Shown here in pieces: positions 15,055 to 26,404 of a stretch of DNA of 44,129 nt. Location: assembly GCA_028287185.1 (NCBI GenBank), contig JAQBQD010000054.1:1-44129 (forward strand), read 5' to 3'. Below the pieces are notes generated by a model, which was not told where the DNA came from, did not search any database, and saw only the letters and a program-made list of their open reading frames with translations. The translations under genes were made by a program, and so were the position numbers. How positions within the stretch are numbered: the stretch's first letter is position 1; each line of letters opens with the position of its first letter. The DNA is from Gemmatimonadota bacterium (GTDB lineage Bacteria > Gemmatimonadota > Gemmatimonadetes > Longimicrobiales > Longimicrobiaceae).

Positions 15055-17958
15055 ATGCAAGTCGTTCCCCCGCTCGCCCGCCTTCCCATGCCGTCCGCGG
15101 ACACCCAGCCCGGTGCCTTCGCGGACCGCTCGCCGCCGTACTCCGCCGAGGCGGAGATCTCGGTGCTGGGCGGCATGCTGATCGACGTGGACGCGCTGGC
15201 GAAGGCCGTGGAGGTCATCGACGACTCCATGTTCTATCCCGAGAAGCACCGGCGCCTGTACCGCGCCATGGTGCGCCTCTGGGAGCGGGGCGAGGCGATC
15301 GACCCGGTGACGCTGTCGGACGAGCTGCGCAACGTCGGCGACTTCGAGGTCACCGGCGGGATGCAGTACATCGCCACGCTGCTGGACGCGGTGCCCACCG
15401 CGGCCAACATCGAGTACCACGCCAAGATCGTCCGCGAGAAGGCGGTGCTGCGCCGGCTGATCGAGGCCGCCACGGGCATCATCCAGGAGACGTACGCCAA
15501 CCAGGGCGACGTGGACCAGCTCCTGGACCGCGCCGAGTCCTCCATCTTCCAGATCGCCCAGACGCACGAGCGGAAGGGCTTCGTCTGGATCAAGGAGCTG
15601 CTCTGGCCGGCGATGGAGCAGATCGAGCTGATGTCGCAGAACGCCTCGTCCATCACGGGCGTCCCGACCGGCTTCCAAGACCTCGACAACATGACAGCGG
15701 GTTTCCAGAAGGGCGACCTGATCATCGTCGCCGCCCGGCCGTCGATGGGAAAGTGCCTGGCGCACGACGTCGAGATCGTGCTGGACGACGGCAGCGTCTC
15801 CACGATCGAGCATGTCTACCGCGAGCGCGCCGGCCGCCTGCTCACGCTGGGACGGGACTGGCGCTTCCGCACGACGGAGCCGTCGGCGTTCGTGGACGAC
15901 GGGATGAAGCCCGTGTTCCGCGTCACCACGCGCCTGGGCCGCGCGGTGGAGGCGACGCTCCCCCATCCGTTCCTCACGGTCGATGGATGGAAGCGGCTGG
16001 AGGAGCTGTCGGTGGGCCAGCACGTCGCCGTGCCGCGCCGCATCGACGTGTTCGGGCGCGACGCGATGCGCGAGTGCGAGGTGAAGCTGCTCGGGTACCT
16101 GTTGGGCGACGGCGGGCTGACGGACACGGTACCGGAGTTCACCAACGCCGACCCGCGCCTGCGCGACGACTTCGCCGCGGCCGTCGCGGAGTTCGGCGGC
16201 GTGTCCGTCTGCGCGGGCCGTGGCGGCGCGCGCACGCCCTCGCTTCGCGTGCGGCACGACGCGGAAACCCGGAGCGCGGGTCGCGCGGCCTTCGCGGAGG
16301 GCCTGGGAACCGCGCTCGCCGGCTCCGGCCGCTCCCGGCGTTCCGTCGCCGAGGCCGTCGGTGTGTCGCCTGCGTCCGTGACGCACTGGGCCGGTGGTTC
16401 GACGGTGCCGGATGAGGAGACGTTCGCCGGGCTCTGCGCCGTGCTCGGCGTCGATCCGGCGACGATCGCGAGCGACGGCGTCCGCGACCTCCGGCGCCAC
16501 GAGCGGAATCCCGTCACCCGCTGGCTGGACGAGCTGGGCCTGTGGGGCAGGGGATCGCACCACAAGTTCGTCCCGGCTCCCGTCTTCCGCCTGCCGCGTC
16601 CGCAGCTCGCGCTCTTCCTCAACCGCCTGTTCGCGACCGACGGATGGGCGACGGTGCTCGCGTCGGGCCAGGCGCATATCGGCTATGCCAGCGTCAGCGA
16701 GCGCCTCGCGCGCCAGGTGCAGCACCTGCTGCTGCGTTTCGGCATCATCGCGTCGCTCCGGCGCCGGTCGGTGAAGTACCGCGACGGACGCCGTGCGGCC
16801 TGGCAGATGGACGTGACGGACTCCCTCGCGATCCGGACGTTCGCGGCGGAGATCGGGATGTTCGGCAAGGAGGCGGCGCTCGCGCGGGCGGCGGACGTGG
16901 CGGCGGGGAAGCGGTATCAGACCAACCGCGACCTCGTGCCGGTGGAGGTCTGGAAGCGCGTCGAGCAGGCGAAGGGGGCCGAGTCGTGGGCCTCGCTCGC
17001 CCGCCGGGCGGGGATCGCCGGGTGGAGCAACCTGCACGTCGGCAAGCGTGCGCCGACGCGCGCCCGGCTGGCCGCGCTCGCGCAGGCGCTGGGCGACGCG
17101 GAGCTTCGGGCGATGGCGGGCGGAGACGTGTACTGGGACGAGATCGTCTCCATCGAGCCGATGGGCCTCAAGCAGGTGTACGACCTGACGATCCCGGAGA
17201 CGCACAACTTCGTGGCGAACGACGTGTGTGTGCACAACACGGCGTTCACGCTCAACATCGCGCAGCACGCCGCCATCAGCGCCAAGAAGGCGGTCGCGTT
17301 CTTCTCCCTGGAGATGAGCAAGGAGTCGCTCGTGCAGCGCATGCTCACGTCCGAGGCGCGCGTGGACGCCTCGCGCGTGCGCACCGGACGCCTGCGCGAC
17401 GACGACTATCCGCGCCTCGGCGTGGCGGCGGGGCTGTTGAACACGGCGCCCATCTTCGTGGACGACACGGCCGGCATCTCCATCCTCGAGATGCGGGCCA
17501 AGGCGCGGCGCCTCAAGTCCGACCGCGCCGACCTGGCGATGATCATCGTCGACTACCTGCAGCTCATGCAGGGCAACGGCAGGACGGAGAACCGGCAGCA
17601 GGAGGTATCCGAGATCTCCCGCGGCCTGAAGGCGCTGGCGAAGGAGCTGGAGGTGCCCGTCGTCGCCCTCTCCCAGCTTTCCCGCGCCGTGGAGTCGCGG
17701 CCGGACAAGCGGCCGATGATGTCGGACCTCAGGGAATCGGGCGCCATCGAGCAGGACGCGGACCTCATCATGTTCCTGTTCCGGCCGGAGTACTACTACG
17801 GGCCCACGGACAAGGAAGGGAACTCGCTGGAGGGCCGCGCCGAGGTCATCATCGGCAAGCAGCGCAACGGCGCCACGGGCACGATCCCGCTCATGTTCCA
17901 GAAGGAGTTCACGCGGTTCGAGAGCTTCTCGCCCCGTACCGACGCTCCGGACTACTGA
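15055..17958 (+). CDS. dnaB: Replicative DNA helicase DnaB, intein-containing precursor
   Basis: DnaB is the hexameric helicase at the replication fork. The precursor is 967 residues; removal of the 495-residue intein leaves a 472-residue helicase, the usual size. The N-terminal domain begins [16 protein letters not shown]. The RecA-like domain has Walker [10 protein letters not shown], split between Lys233 and the following Thr by the intein. Further on come FFSLEMSKE, Walker [50 protein letters not shown] and the end block [10 protein letters not shown]. The ATG at 15055 has GGAG four bases upstream; a GTG directly before it adds one residue. Because the insertion breaks the ATP site, the helicase must need splicing to work. 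Order udg-dnaB-radA groups DNA replication and repair genes. Confidence 0.97.
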   Translation: MQVVPPLARLPMPSADTQPGAFADRSPPYSAEAEISVLGGMLIDVDALAKAVEVIDDSMFYPEKHRRLYRAMVRLWERGEAIDPVTLSDELRNVGDFEVTGGMQYIATLLDAVPTAANIEYHAKIVREKAVLRRLIEAATGIIQETYANQGDVDQLLDRAESSIFQIAQTHERKGFVWIKELLWPAMEQIELMSQNASSITGVPTGFQDLDNMTAGFQKGDLIIVAARPSMGKCLAHDVEIVLDDGSVSTIEHVYRERAGRLLTLGRDWRFRTTEPSAFVDDGMKPVFRVTTRLGRAVEATLPHPFLTVDGWKRLEELSVGQHVAVPRRIDVFGRDAMRECEVKLLGYLLGDGGLTDTVPEFTNADPRLRDDFAAAVAEFGGVSVCAGRGGARTPSLRVRHDAETRSAGRAAFAEGLGTALAGSGRSRRSVAEAVGVSPASVTHWAGGSTVPDEETFAGLCAVLGVDPATIASDGVRDLRRHERNPVTRWLDELGLWGRGSHHKFVPAPVFRLPRPQLALFLNRLFATDGWATVLASGQAHIGYASVSERLARQVQHLLLRFGIIASLRRRSVKYRDGRRAAWQMDVTDSLAIRTFAAEIGMFGKEAALARAADVAAGKRYQTNRDLVPVEVWKRVEQAKGAESWASLARRAGIAGWSNLHVGKRAPTRARLAALAQALGDAELRAMAGGDVYWDEIVSIEPMGLKQVYDLTIPETHNFVANDVCVHNTAFTLNIAQHAAISAKKAVAFFSLEMSKESLVQRMLTSEARVDASRVRTGRLRDDDYPRLGVAAGLLNTAPIFVDDTAGISILEMRAKARRLKSDRADLAMIIVDYLQLMQGNGRTENRQQEVSEISRGLKALAKELEVPVVALSQLSRAVESRPDKRPMMSDLRESGAIEQDADLIMFLFRPEYYYGPTDKEGNSLEGRAEVIIGKQRNGATGTIPLMFQKEFTRFESFSPRTDAPDY
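15754..17238 (+). mobile_element. Intein with LAGLIDADG endonuclease and HTH-like segments
   Basis: This in-frame 495-residue insertion starts with Cys1 (block [14 protein letters not shown]) and ends with VCVHN before an extein Thr. Block B is TLPHPFLT (68-75) with Thr68 and His71; block F/G is [20 protein letters not shown] plus the final Asn495. Homing-endonuclease motifs are [10 protein letters not shown] (112-121, Asp119) and [11 protein letters not shown] (289-299, Asp296), both with their metal-binding Asp. The KFVPAPVF block D is also present. Two helix-turn-helix-like segments lie at about 190-240 and 406-452. All splicing and nuclease residues I can judge are intact, so both activities may be alive. 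The base composition does not differ obviously from the host gene. Confidence 0.95.
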
Positions 17959-18107
17959 ACCGCGCCCCGCCCCTCGATCCACGGACGGACTTCCCACGAT
18001 CCGCGGCCGGCCGTCCCTGCCGCGGACGAGGACGGCGCCGGTCGAGAGCCCCGGCTCGGCGGCCGGGTGTACCATCCGCCATCCTGACCGCAAGAGCGTG
18101 AGCCGAG

Positions 18108-19487
18108 ATGGCGAAGACGAAGACGGCCTACTTCTGCCGCGAGTGCGGCAACGAGACGCCCCGGTGGCAGGGCCAGTGCCCGGCCTGCCGCGCGTGGAAC
18201 ACGCTGGTGGAGGAGCCCGCCGCGCCGAAGGGCGTCCGCGCCCGCGCCGCCGTCGGCGCCTCTCCCGGCGCGTCCGGCGGCGGGGCGGTGCCGCGGCGCC
18301 TGCGCGACGTGGAGGGCACGGAGAGCCAGCGCTGGACGACGGGCCTGGGCGAGTTCGACTTCGTCCTGGGCGGCGGGATCGTGCCCGGCTCCGTCGTCCT
18401 GGTCGGCGGCGAGCCCGGCATCGGCAAGTCCACCATCCTGCTCCAGGTCGCCAGCCGGCTCGAGGCGGAGGGGCGGTCCACGCTCTACGTCTCGGGCGAG
18501 GAGTCGCCGCTGCAGGTGAAGCTGCGCGCGGACCGGCTGGAGGGCTCCGCCGGCGCCGTCACGATGCTCGCGGAGACGGAGCTGGAGACCATCCTGCTGC
18601 GCTCGGCCGAGGCGGGGCCGGACGTGCTGCTGGTGGACTCCATCCAGACCGTCTACACGCCGGAGCTGGAGGGTGCGCCCGGCAACGTGGGCCAGGTGCG
18701 CGAGTGCGCGGCGCGGCTGCAGCGCTTCGCCAAGCAGACGGGCACGGCCGTCTTCCTCGTGGGCCACGTCACCAAGGGCGGCGGCATCGCCGGCCCCAAG
18801 ACGCTGGAGCACATCGTGGACACGGTGCTCTACTTCGAGTCCGCCGGCGGGCTGGACAACCGCGTGCTGCGGGCGACGAAGAACCGCTTCGGCGGCGTGG
18901 ACGAGATCGGCGTCTTCCGCATGACGGCGGCGGGGCTGGTGCCCGTCGGCAACCCGTCCGAGCTGTTCCTGGGCGAGCGCCACGCGGGCGCGTCCGGCTC
19001 CGCGGTCGTCTCGACCATGGAGGGCACGCGGCCGCTGCTGGTGGAGGTGCAGGCGCTCGCGGCCAAGGCGTCGTACGGCGCGCCGCAGCGGGTCAGCACC
19101 GGGCACGATCCCAAGCGCCTGGCCCTGCTCCTCGCCGTGCTGGAGAAGCGCGCGGGGATCGGGTTCGGGCAGCTCGACGTGTTCCTCAACGTGGTCGGCG
19201 GCATCCGGCTTACGGAGACGGCGGGCGACCTGGCGGTGGCGGTGGCGCTCGCGTCCAGCGTCTTCGACCGCGCGGTTCCGGCGGACGCCGTCTTCATCGG
19301 CGAGCTGGGGCTGGGGGGCGAGGTGCGGCCGGTGGGGCAGATGGAGCGCCGGCTGGCGGAGGCGGCGCGCATGGGCTTCCGCACGGCCTACCTGTCGCCG
19401 CGCGCCCGGCCGTCCAACCCGCCCGCCGGCATCCGCATGGCCGAGGCGGAGGACCTGCGCTCGCTGGTCGATGCGCTCTTCGGCTGA
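18108..19487 (+). CDS. radA: DNA repair protein RadA
   Basis: RadA is a RecA-like ATPase that drives branch migration in recombinational repair. The 459-residue protein has the N-terminal zinc finger C10-x2-C13 and C24-x2-C27. Walker A is GGEPGIGKST (about 104-113), the Walker B segment is DVLLVDSIQT and the RadA-specific motif KNRFG is present. A C-terminal Lon-protease-like domain follows (VGGIRLTETAGDLAVAVALA and GELGLGGEVRPV). Length and domain order are normal. The ATG at 18108 has a weak GA-rich site. The ispD start lies inside its last codons (17-bp overlap). Confidence 0.97.
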   Translation: MAKTKTAYFCRECGNETPRWQGQCPACRAWNTLVEEPAAPKGVRARAAVGASPGASGGGAVPRRLRDVEGTESQRWTTGLGEFDFVLGGGIVPGSVVLVGGEPGIGKSTILLQVASRLEAEGRSTLYVSGEESPLQVKLRADRLEGSAGAVTMLAETELETILLRSAEAGPDVLLVDSIQTVYTPELEGAPGNVGQVRECAARLQRFAKQTGTAVFLVGHVTKGGGIAGPKTLEHIVDTVLYFESAGGLDNRVLRATKNRFGGVDEIGVFRMTAAGLVPVGNPSELFLGERHAGASGSAVVSTMEGTRPLLVEVQALAAKASYGAPQRVSTGHDPKRLALLLAVLEKRAGIGFGQLDVFLNVVGGIRLTETAGDLAVAVALASSVFDRAVPADAVFIGELGLGGEVRPVGQMERRLAEAARMGFRTAYLSPRARPSNPPAGIRMAEAEDLRSLVDALFG

Positions 19488-20172
19488 CCTGCCCGCGGCC
19501 GCCGTCATCGTCGCCGGCGGCGCGGGCACGCGGCTGGGCGGCGCGGTGCGCAAGCAGTACCTGGAGCTGGCCGGCGAGCCCGTCCTGCTGCGCGCCCTCC
19601 GCCCCTTCGTCGACCACCCCGGCATCGCCTCCGTGGTCGCCGTCCTTCCGCCGGATGACGCGGCCCACCCGCCGTCCTGGCTGACGGCGCTGCGGGTGAC
19701 GGTGGTGCCGGGAGGCGCGGAGCGGGGCGATTCCGTGTGGAACGGGCTCCAGGCGATCCCTGCGAGCGTCGGCCGGGTCCTCGTGCACGACGGCGCGCGT
19801 CCGCTCGTCACCCGCGCCGTGATCGACCGCGTGCTGGCCGCGTGCGGCGAAGGCGGCGCGATCGCCGCGGTGCAGGCCACCGACACCATCAAGCAGGTGG
19901 ATGCGGAGGGGCGCATCACCGGCACGCCGGACCGCCGGGCGCTCTGGCAGGCGCAGACGCCGCAGGGCTTTCCCGCCGCGCGGCTGCTGGACGCCTACCG
20001 CCGCGCCCGCGCCGAAGGGGTCCTCGCGACGGACGACGCCGCCGTGTACGAGCGCTACGCCGGCCCCGTCCGCGTCGTCCTGGGCGCCGCGGAGAACCTG
20101 AAGGTGACGCGGCCGGGCGACCTGGAGATCGCCGAGCTGCTCCTCCGCCGTATGGCCCGCGACGGAGGCTGA
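19471..20172 (+). CDS. ispD: 2-C-methyl-D-erythritol 4-phosphate cytidylyltransferase
   Basis: IspD joins CTP and MEP in the non-mevalonate isoprenoid pathway. The 233-residue protein has the glycine-rich nucleotide loop VIVAGGAGTRLGGAVRKQYL (12-31), including the conserved Lys28. It also has VLVHDGARPLVT, TDTIKQVD and WQAQTPQGF, all typical of IspD. ispF, often adjacent or fused, is not in this window. The pathway would feed the prenyl-transferring enzymes at the right end (42348-43418). Confidence 0.95.
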   Translation: MRSSADLPAAAVIVAGGAGTRLGGAVRKQYLELAGEPVLLRALRPFVDHPGIASVVAVLPPDDAAHPPSWLTALRVTVVPGGAERGDSVWNGLQAIPASVGRVLVHDGARPLVTRAVIDRVLAACGEGGAIAAVQATDTIKQVDAEGRITGTPDRRALWQAQTPQGFPAARLLDAYRRARAEGVLATDDAAVYERYAGPVRVVLGAAENLKVTRPGDLEIAELLLRRMARDGG

Positions 20173-20278
20173 GCGGCGGCGGTCCACCGGTTGCGCAGAG
20201 TTCTTGCGTCCCCCTTGGGCGCGAACGCCAGGACGGCAGGTCCGGCGCGCGTTCCCGATCCCGACAAGCCCCACGCCG

Positions 20279-20785
20279 ATGACGTACGACTCGCCCTACG
20301 CCGTGCCCGAGACGACGACGTTCAACCTGCTCTTCGTCTGCACCGGCAACACCTGCCGCTCGCCGATGGCGGAAGGCATCGCCCGGCGAGAGCTGGCCGA
20401 GCGCGGCTGGACGCACGTGCGCGTCGCCTCCGCCGGCCTGGCCGCGCACGACGGCGACCCCGCCAGCCCCGAGGCGGTGATCGTCGGCGCGCGCACCGGC
20501 GTGGACCTGTCCGGCCACCGGTCGCGGTCCATGGACGCCGAGACGGTGGAGTGGGCGGACCTGATCCTGGCGATGGGCGTGTCGCACCTGGCCGGCGTCT
20601 CGCGCCTGGGCGGGCGCGCCAAGTCTGCGCTCCTGGCCAGCTTCGCCGCGGGCGAGGGGCGCCGCGGCGCGGGCGTCTCCGATCCCTTCGGCGGCTCCGT
20701 CGAAGTGTACGAGGACACCTTCCACGAGCTGGAAGGCCTCGTCTCCGCAACCCTCGACCGGCTCGCCCCCATCCTCCATCCGTGA
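20279..20785 (+). CDS. Low-molecular-weight protein phosphatase, YwlE-like
   Basis: This 168-residue protein has the LMW-PTP active-site loop CTGNTCRS (Cys21 to Ser28) near the N-terminus and the general-acid loop SDPFGGS near the C-terminus. The Thr25 in the loop (CTGNTCR) matches the residue that makes Bacillus YwlE specific for phosphoarginine, where tyrosine phosphatases usually have Ile or Leu. Arginine-phosphate removal is therefore the better guess, but it depends on one residue. The ATG at 20279 is preferred over an upstream start at 20204 whose extra residues are unlike the family. The aroE start overlaps its stop (GTGA). Confidence 0.88.
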   Translation: MTYDSPYAVPETTTFNLLFVCTGNTCRSPMAEGIARRELAERGWTHVRVASAGLAAHDGDPASPEAVIVGARTGVDLSGHRSRSMDAETVEWADLILAMGVSHLAGVSRLGGRAKSALLASFAAGEGRRGAGVSDPFGGSVEVYEDTFHELEGLVSATLDRLAPILHP

Positions 20786-21629
20786 TCCCCACCGCCCGCA
20801 CCCGGGTCTTCGCGCTGCTCGGCGATCCCGTCTCCCACTCGCTCAGCCCCCGCTTCCAGAACGCCGCCCTCCGCGCCGCCGGCCTCGACGGCGTGTACGT
20901 GGCCCTGCGTGCGTCCGCGGACGATCTACCCGGCCTGCTCCCCGCCCTGGCCCGCGCGGGTGGGGGCGGCAACGTCTCGGTGCCGCACAAGCAGCTCGCC
21001 GCGCGCGCGGTGGAACGGCGCACCGCCACGGTGGATGCGACGGGTGCGTGCAACACCTTCTGGCTGGAGGACGGCCGCGTCTGGGGAGACAACACGGACG
21101 TCGAAGGCGTCTCCGCCGCCATTCGCACGCTCCTCGGCCGGTCCGCGGAGGGCGCGCGCGTGCTCGTGCTCGGCGCCGGCGGCTCCGCGCGGGCCGTCGT
21201 CCATGCGCTGCGGACGGAGGCGGCGAACGGCATCGTCATCCTCAACCGGACCGTCGGGAGAGCGGAGGAGCTCGCCCGTCTCGGTGGGGCGGGGAAGGCG
21301 ATCGTATCCACCGCTCCCTCGATCGATGCGATCCGCGGGGAGCGCTTCGACCTCGTCGTCAACACGACCTCGCTCGGCCTCCGCGCGGACGATGCACTGC
21401 CGCTGCCGCTGGATGCCGGCGTGACGTTCGACGCCGCGCTTGACCTGGTCTATTCGGTCGATGGAACGCGGTGGGTCCACGGCCTCCGCGAGCGTGGGAT
21501 CGCGGCGGCGGATGGGACGGAGGTGCTGCTGCGCCAGGGCGCCGCGGCGTTCCGGCGCTGGTGGGGCGTGGATGCCCCGATGGATGCCATGCGGGATGCC
21601 CTCACCCATACGGAGCCCACGGAGCAACG

Positions 21630-21633
<4 letters not shown>
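20782..21633 (+). CDS. aroE: Shikimate dehydrogenase
   Basis: AroE reduces 3-dehydroshikimate with NADPH in aromatic amino acid synthesis. The 283-residue protein begins with the substrate site GDPVSHSLSPRFQNAAL and has the catalytic Lys70 in NVSVPHK and Asp106 in GDNTDVEG. The NADP loop is VLGAGGSARAVVHAL (129-143), with NRT after it, and VNTTSLGL is present. It starts at the GTG at 20782, coupled to the phosphatase gene, and ends in ATGA shared with comF. Confidence 0.95.
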
Positions 21634-23698
<2,065 letters not shown>

Positions 23699-23699
23699 C

Positions 23700-24917
23700 A
23701 TGCGCAAGCAGAGCCTGACCGACCTGGACCGGGCGGCGCTCCGCGGCAGGCGCGCCCTCGTCCGCGTGGACTACAACGTCCCGCTGGACGAGGGCGGCCG
23801 CATCACCGACGACAAGCGGATCCGGGCCACCCTGCCCACGCTTGCCTACCTGATCGACGCCGGCGCGCGCGTCGTTCTCCTCTCCCACTTCGGCCGTCCC
23901 AAGGGCAAGCCGGTGCCCGAGATGTCGCTCCGTCCGGCCGCCGAGCGCCTGGAGGAGCTGCTTCGCCGCCCCGTGCGCTTCGTCCCCTCCGTCGTCGGCC
24001 CCGAGGCGGAGGCCGCGACGAGGGAGCTGGAGGACGGCGGCGTGCTGCTGCTGGAGAACACGCGCTTCGAGCCGGGCGAGGAGAAGGACGACCGCGCGCT
24101 CGCCGAGCGGATGGCGGCGCTGGGCGACCTGTACGTCAACGACGCGTTCGGCGCCGCGCACCGGGCGCACGCGTCCACGGCCGCCGTCGCGGAGATCATG
24201 CGTGGCGAGGGGAAGCCGGCTGTCGCGGGACTGCTGATGGAGCGCGAGCTGCGCTACCTGGGCGGCGCCCTCGACGAGCCCGCGCGGCCCTTCGTCGCCA
24301 TCCTGGGCGGCGCCAAGATCTCGGGGAAGATCGACGTCATCCAGAGCCTGCTGCCGAAGGTGGACCGCCTGCTCATCGGCGGCGCCATGGCCAACACCTT
24401 CTTCCGGGCGATGGGGCTGCAGACGGGCACCTCCCTCGTTGAGGACGACCGCGTCCCGCTGGCGAAGGAGCTTCTCGACACCGCAGGCGACAAGCTCGTC
24501 CTTCCCGTGGACTGCGTCGTCGCCGAGCGCCTGGGACCGGACCAGGCGACGGAGATCGTTTCCCGCGAAGCCATCCCCGCAGACCGCACCGCGCTGGACG
24601 TCGGACCGGAAACCGTCGCCGCCTTCGCACGCCATCTCGAAACCGCACGGACGGTGCTGTGGAACGGTCCGATGGGCGTCTTCGAGGTGCCCGAGTTCGC
24701 CGCCGGCACCCGCGGCGTGGCGGAAGCCGTCGCCGAAGCGACGGACCGCGGCGCGACCACCATCGTGGGCGGCGGCGACTCCGCCGCGGCGGTGGCGGAG
24801 CTGGGGCTCGAAGCGCGGATGTCGCACGTCTCCACCGGCGGCGGCGCCTCGCTGGAGTTTCTCGAAGGCCGCGTGCTTCCCGGCGTCGAAGCGCTCTCCG
24901 ACGCGCGAGGGGCGTGA
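23700..24917 (+). CDS. pgk: Phosphoglycerate kinase
   Basis: Pgk makes ATP from 1,3-bisphosphoglycerate. The 405-residue protein has the signature [20 protein letters not shown] near the N-terminus and then [11 protein letters not shown]. Further signatures are [24 protein letters not shown] and the ATP-site segment [17 protein letters not shown] with GGGDSAAAV. Size is normal. The stop TGA overlaps the tpiA ATG by one base. Confidence 0.98.
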   Translation: MRKQSLTDLDRAALRGRRALVRVDYNVPLDEGGRITDDKRIRATLPTLAYLIDAGARVVLLSHFGRPKGKPVPEMSLRPAAERLEELLRRPVRFVPSVVGPEAEAATRELEDGGVLLLENTRFEPGEEKDDRALAERMAALGDLYVNDAFGAAHRAHASTAAVAEIMRGEGKPAVAGLLMERELRYLGGALDEPARPFVAILGGAKISGKIDVIQSLLPKVDRLLIGGAMANTFFRAMGLQTGTSLVEDDRVPLAKELLDTAGDKLVLPVDCVVAERLGPDQATEIVSREAIPADRTALDVGPETVAAFARHLETARTVLWNGPMGVFEVPEFAAGTRGVAEAVAEATDRGATTIVGGGDSAAAVAELGLEARMSHVSTGGGASLEFLEGRVLPGVEALSDARGA

Positions 24918-25684
24918 TGGCGCTCCGCAAGCCGGTGCTGGCCGGCAACTGGAAGATGACCAAGGGGCCGACCGAGACGGTGGGCTTCTTCGCCGACTTC
25001 CTGAACGCGTGGATGCCGCGCGACGATCGCACCGTCGTTTTCTTCCCCTCCGACGTCTCCCTCGCCGCCGCGCTCGATGCCACGGCGGACCGGCCGGACG
25101 TGCTGCTGGGTGTGCAGAACGTGCACTGGGAGAGGTCCGGCGCCTTCACGGGCGAGACCTCCGTCGGCATGGCCGCGGACGCGGGGGCGAAGCTGGTGCT
25201 GGTGGGCCACAGCGAGCGCCGCCACGTCTTCGGCGAGACGGACGGGGAGACGGCGAAGAAGGTCCGCGCCGTGCTCGACGGCGGTCTCATCGCCGTGCTC
25301 TGCGTCGGCGAGACCATCGGCGAGCGCAGGGCGGGGGATGCGGAAGCGGTGGTGCGGCGCCAGCTCGCGGCGGTGCTCCCCGTCGTCTCGGCCCAGGAGG
25401 TGGAGCGGCTGGTGGTGGCGTACGAACCGGTGTGGGCCATCGGCACGGGCGAGACGGCCTCGCCAGCGGACGCGGGGGCGATGCACCGCGTCTGCCGCGA
25501 CGCGCTGGCGCAGGCCTTCGGGCGCGAGGCGGGGGACGCGGTGCCGGTGCTCTACGGTGGCAGCGTGAAGCCCGACAACGCGGCCGAGCTGCTACGCGAG
25601 CCCGGGGTGGACGGGGTGCTCGTGGGCGGCGCCAGCCTGGACCCGGCCGGCTTCGCGGCGATCTGCGGGGCTGCGGCGGGTTGA
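24917..25684 (+). CDS. tpiA: Triosephosphate isomerase
   Basis: TpiA interconverts dihydroxyacetone phosphate and glyceraldehyde 3-phosphate. The 255-residue protein has Lys13 in AGNWKM, His98 in LVGHSERR, Glu170 in VAYEPVWAIGTG and the phosphate loop YGGSVKPDN. The ATG at 24917 is coupled to pgk. Its stop codon overlaps the -35 box of the candidate secG promoter. Confidence 0.98.
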   Translation: MALRKPVLAGNWKMTKGPTETVGFFADFLNAWMPRDDRTVVFFPSDVSLAAALDATADRPDVLLGVQNVHWERSGAFTGETSVGMAADAGAKLVLVGHSERRHVFGETDGETAKKVRAVLDGGLIAVLCVGETIGERRAGDAEAVVRRQLAAVLPVVSAQEVERLVVAYEPVWAIGTGETASPADAGAMHRVCRDALAQAFGREAGDAVPVLYGGSVKPDNAAELLREPGVDGVLVGGASLDPAGFAAICGAAAG

Positions 25685-25708
25685 CAGGCGGCCTCTTTTC
25701 CGTAGGTT
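25681..25708 (+). promoter_or_regulatory. Candidate promoter of secG
   Basis: A consensus TTGACA (25681-25686), which includes the tpiA stop codon, is followed after 16 bp by TAGGTT (25703-25708), 44 bp before the secG GTG. The -10 box is of the TAGNTT form. Confidence 0.5.
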
Positions 25709-25751
25709 TCACCGGCTTACCAGGCGACGAACCTCCCAACCCCGGTCACCC

Positions 25752-26168
25752 GTGTTCATCTTTCTCCTCGTCCTCCTGATCCTGGACGCGATCCTGCTGA
25801 TCCCCGTGGTCCTGCTGCAGTCGGGCAAGGGCGGCGGACTGGCGGCCATGGGCGGCGGCGGGGGATCCGACACGCTGTTCGGGAGCCGGCAGGCCACCAC
25901 CCTGCTCACCAAGGCCACCTGGTGGACGGGCGGCATCTTCGTCGCGCTGTCGTTCGCGCTCTCCATGCTGTCCTCGCGCCCGCAGCGGCCCGACTCCATC
26001 CTGCGCTCCGAGTTCCAGGGCAAGCAGGCGCCGCGCCCGGCCTCCACGGCCCCCGCGGGCGTGCCGGGGCTCACCAGGCCGGCGGCTCCGGCCGGCGGGC
26101 AGCAGGCCCCCGCGGCGAACGCCCCCGCGACTCCGGCCCCGGCGGGCCCCCCGGCCAAGAAGCCGTAG
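25752..26168 (+). CDS. secG: Preprotein translocase subunit SecG
   Basis: SecG is a small inner-membrane helper of the SecYEG channel. The 138-residue protein has two membrane helices (about 2-21 and 55-76) joined by the conserved cytoplasmic loop LLQSGKGGGLAAMGGGGGSD and LFGSRQATTLLTKATWW. After the second helix comes a Pro/Ala-rich tail of about 60 residues, longer than in most SecG proteins. The GTG at 25752 directly begins the first helix. A strong hairpin ends the transcript. Confidence 0.95.
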   Translation: MFIFLLVLLILDAILLIPVVLLQSGKGGGLAAMGGGGGSDTLFGSRQATTLLTKATWWTGGIFVALSFALSMLSSRPQRPDSILRSEFQGKQAPRPASTAPAGVPGLTRPAAPAGGQQAPAANAPATPAPAGPPAKKP

Positions 26169-26196
26169 CGGTCCGCCCGGGTTCGGCGGATCGACG

Positions 26197-26233
26197 GAAG
26201 CGGGCCGACTCTTCGGAGCCGGCCCGCTTCTTT
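26197..26233 (+). terminator. Hairpin terminator after secG
   Basis: Arms 26197-26211 and 26216-26230 pair over 15 positions with a single A-C mismatch around a TTCG loop, followed by TTTG. It lies 29 bp after the secG stop and closes the long plus-strand run. Confidence 0.8.
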
Positions 26234-26404
26234 GCACTGGCTTCCGCGCCCGGCATTGCCTCGCCGAACGCGAAGCGGGTGGAATCGGCGAGAAGGCGGG
26301 GCCGGAATGGAACTTGCGCTCGGCCCTGGCGCGGCGGGTCCACCGGGTGCGCCCGCCGCGGACGTCCGGAGCACCCCACACGGCAAGCCCCTGGAGGATC
26401 GCAA

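Noticed and set aside
13489..18093. A 1,534-codon open frame on the minus strand opposite coaBC, udg and dnaB
   Set aside because: It runs antisense to three certain genes. Its residues are dominated by Arg, His, Gly and Ala as expected from mirrored GC-rich codons, and it has no family pattern.
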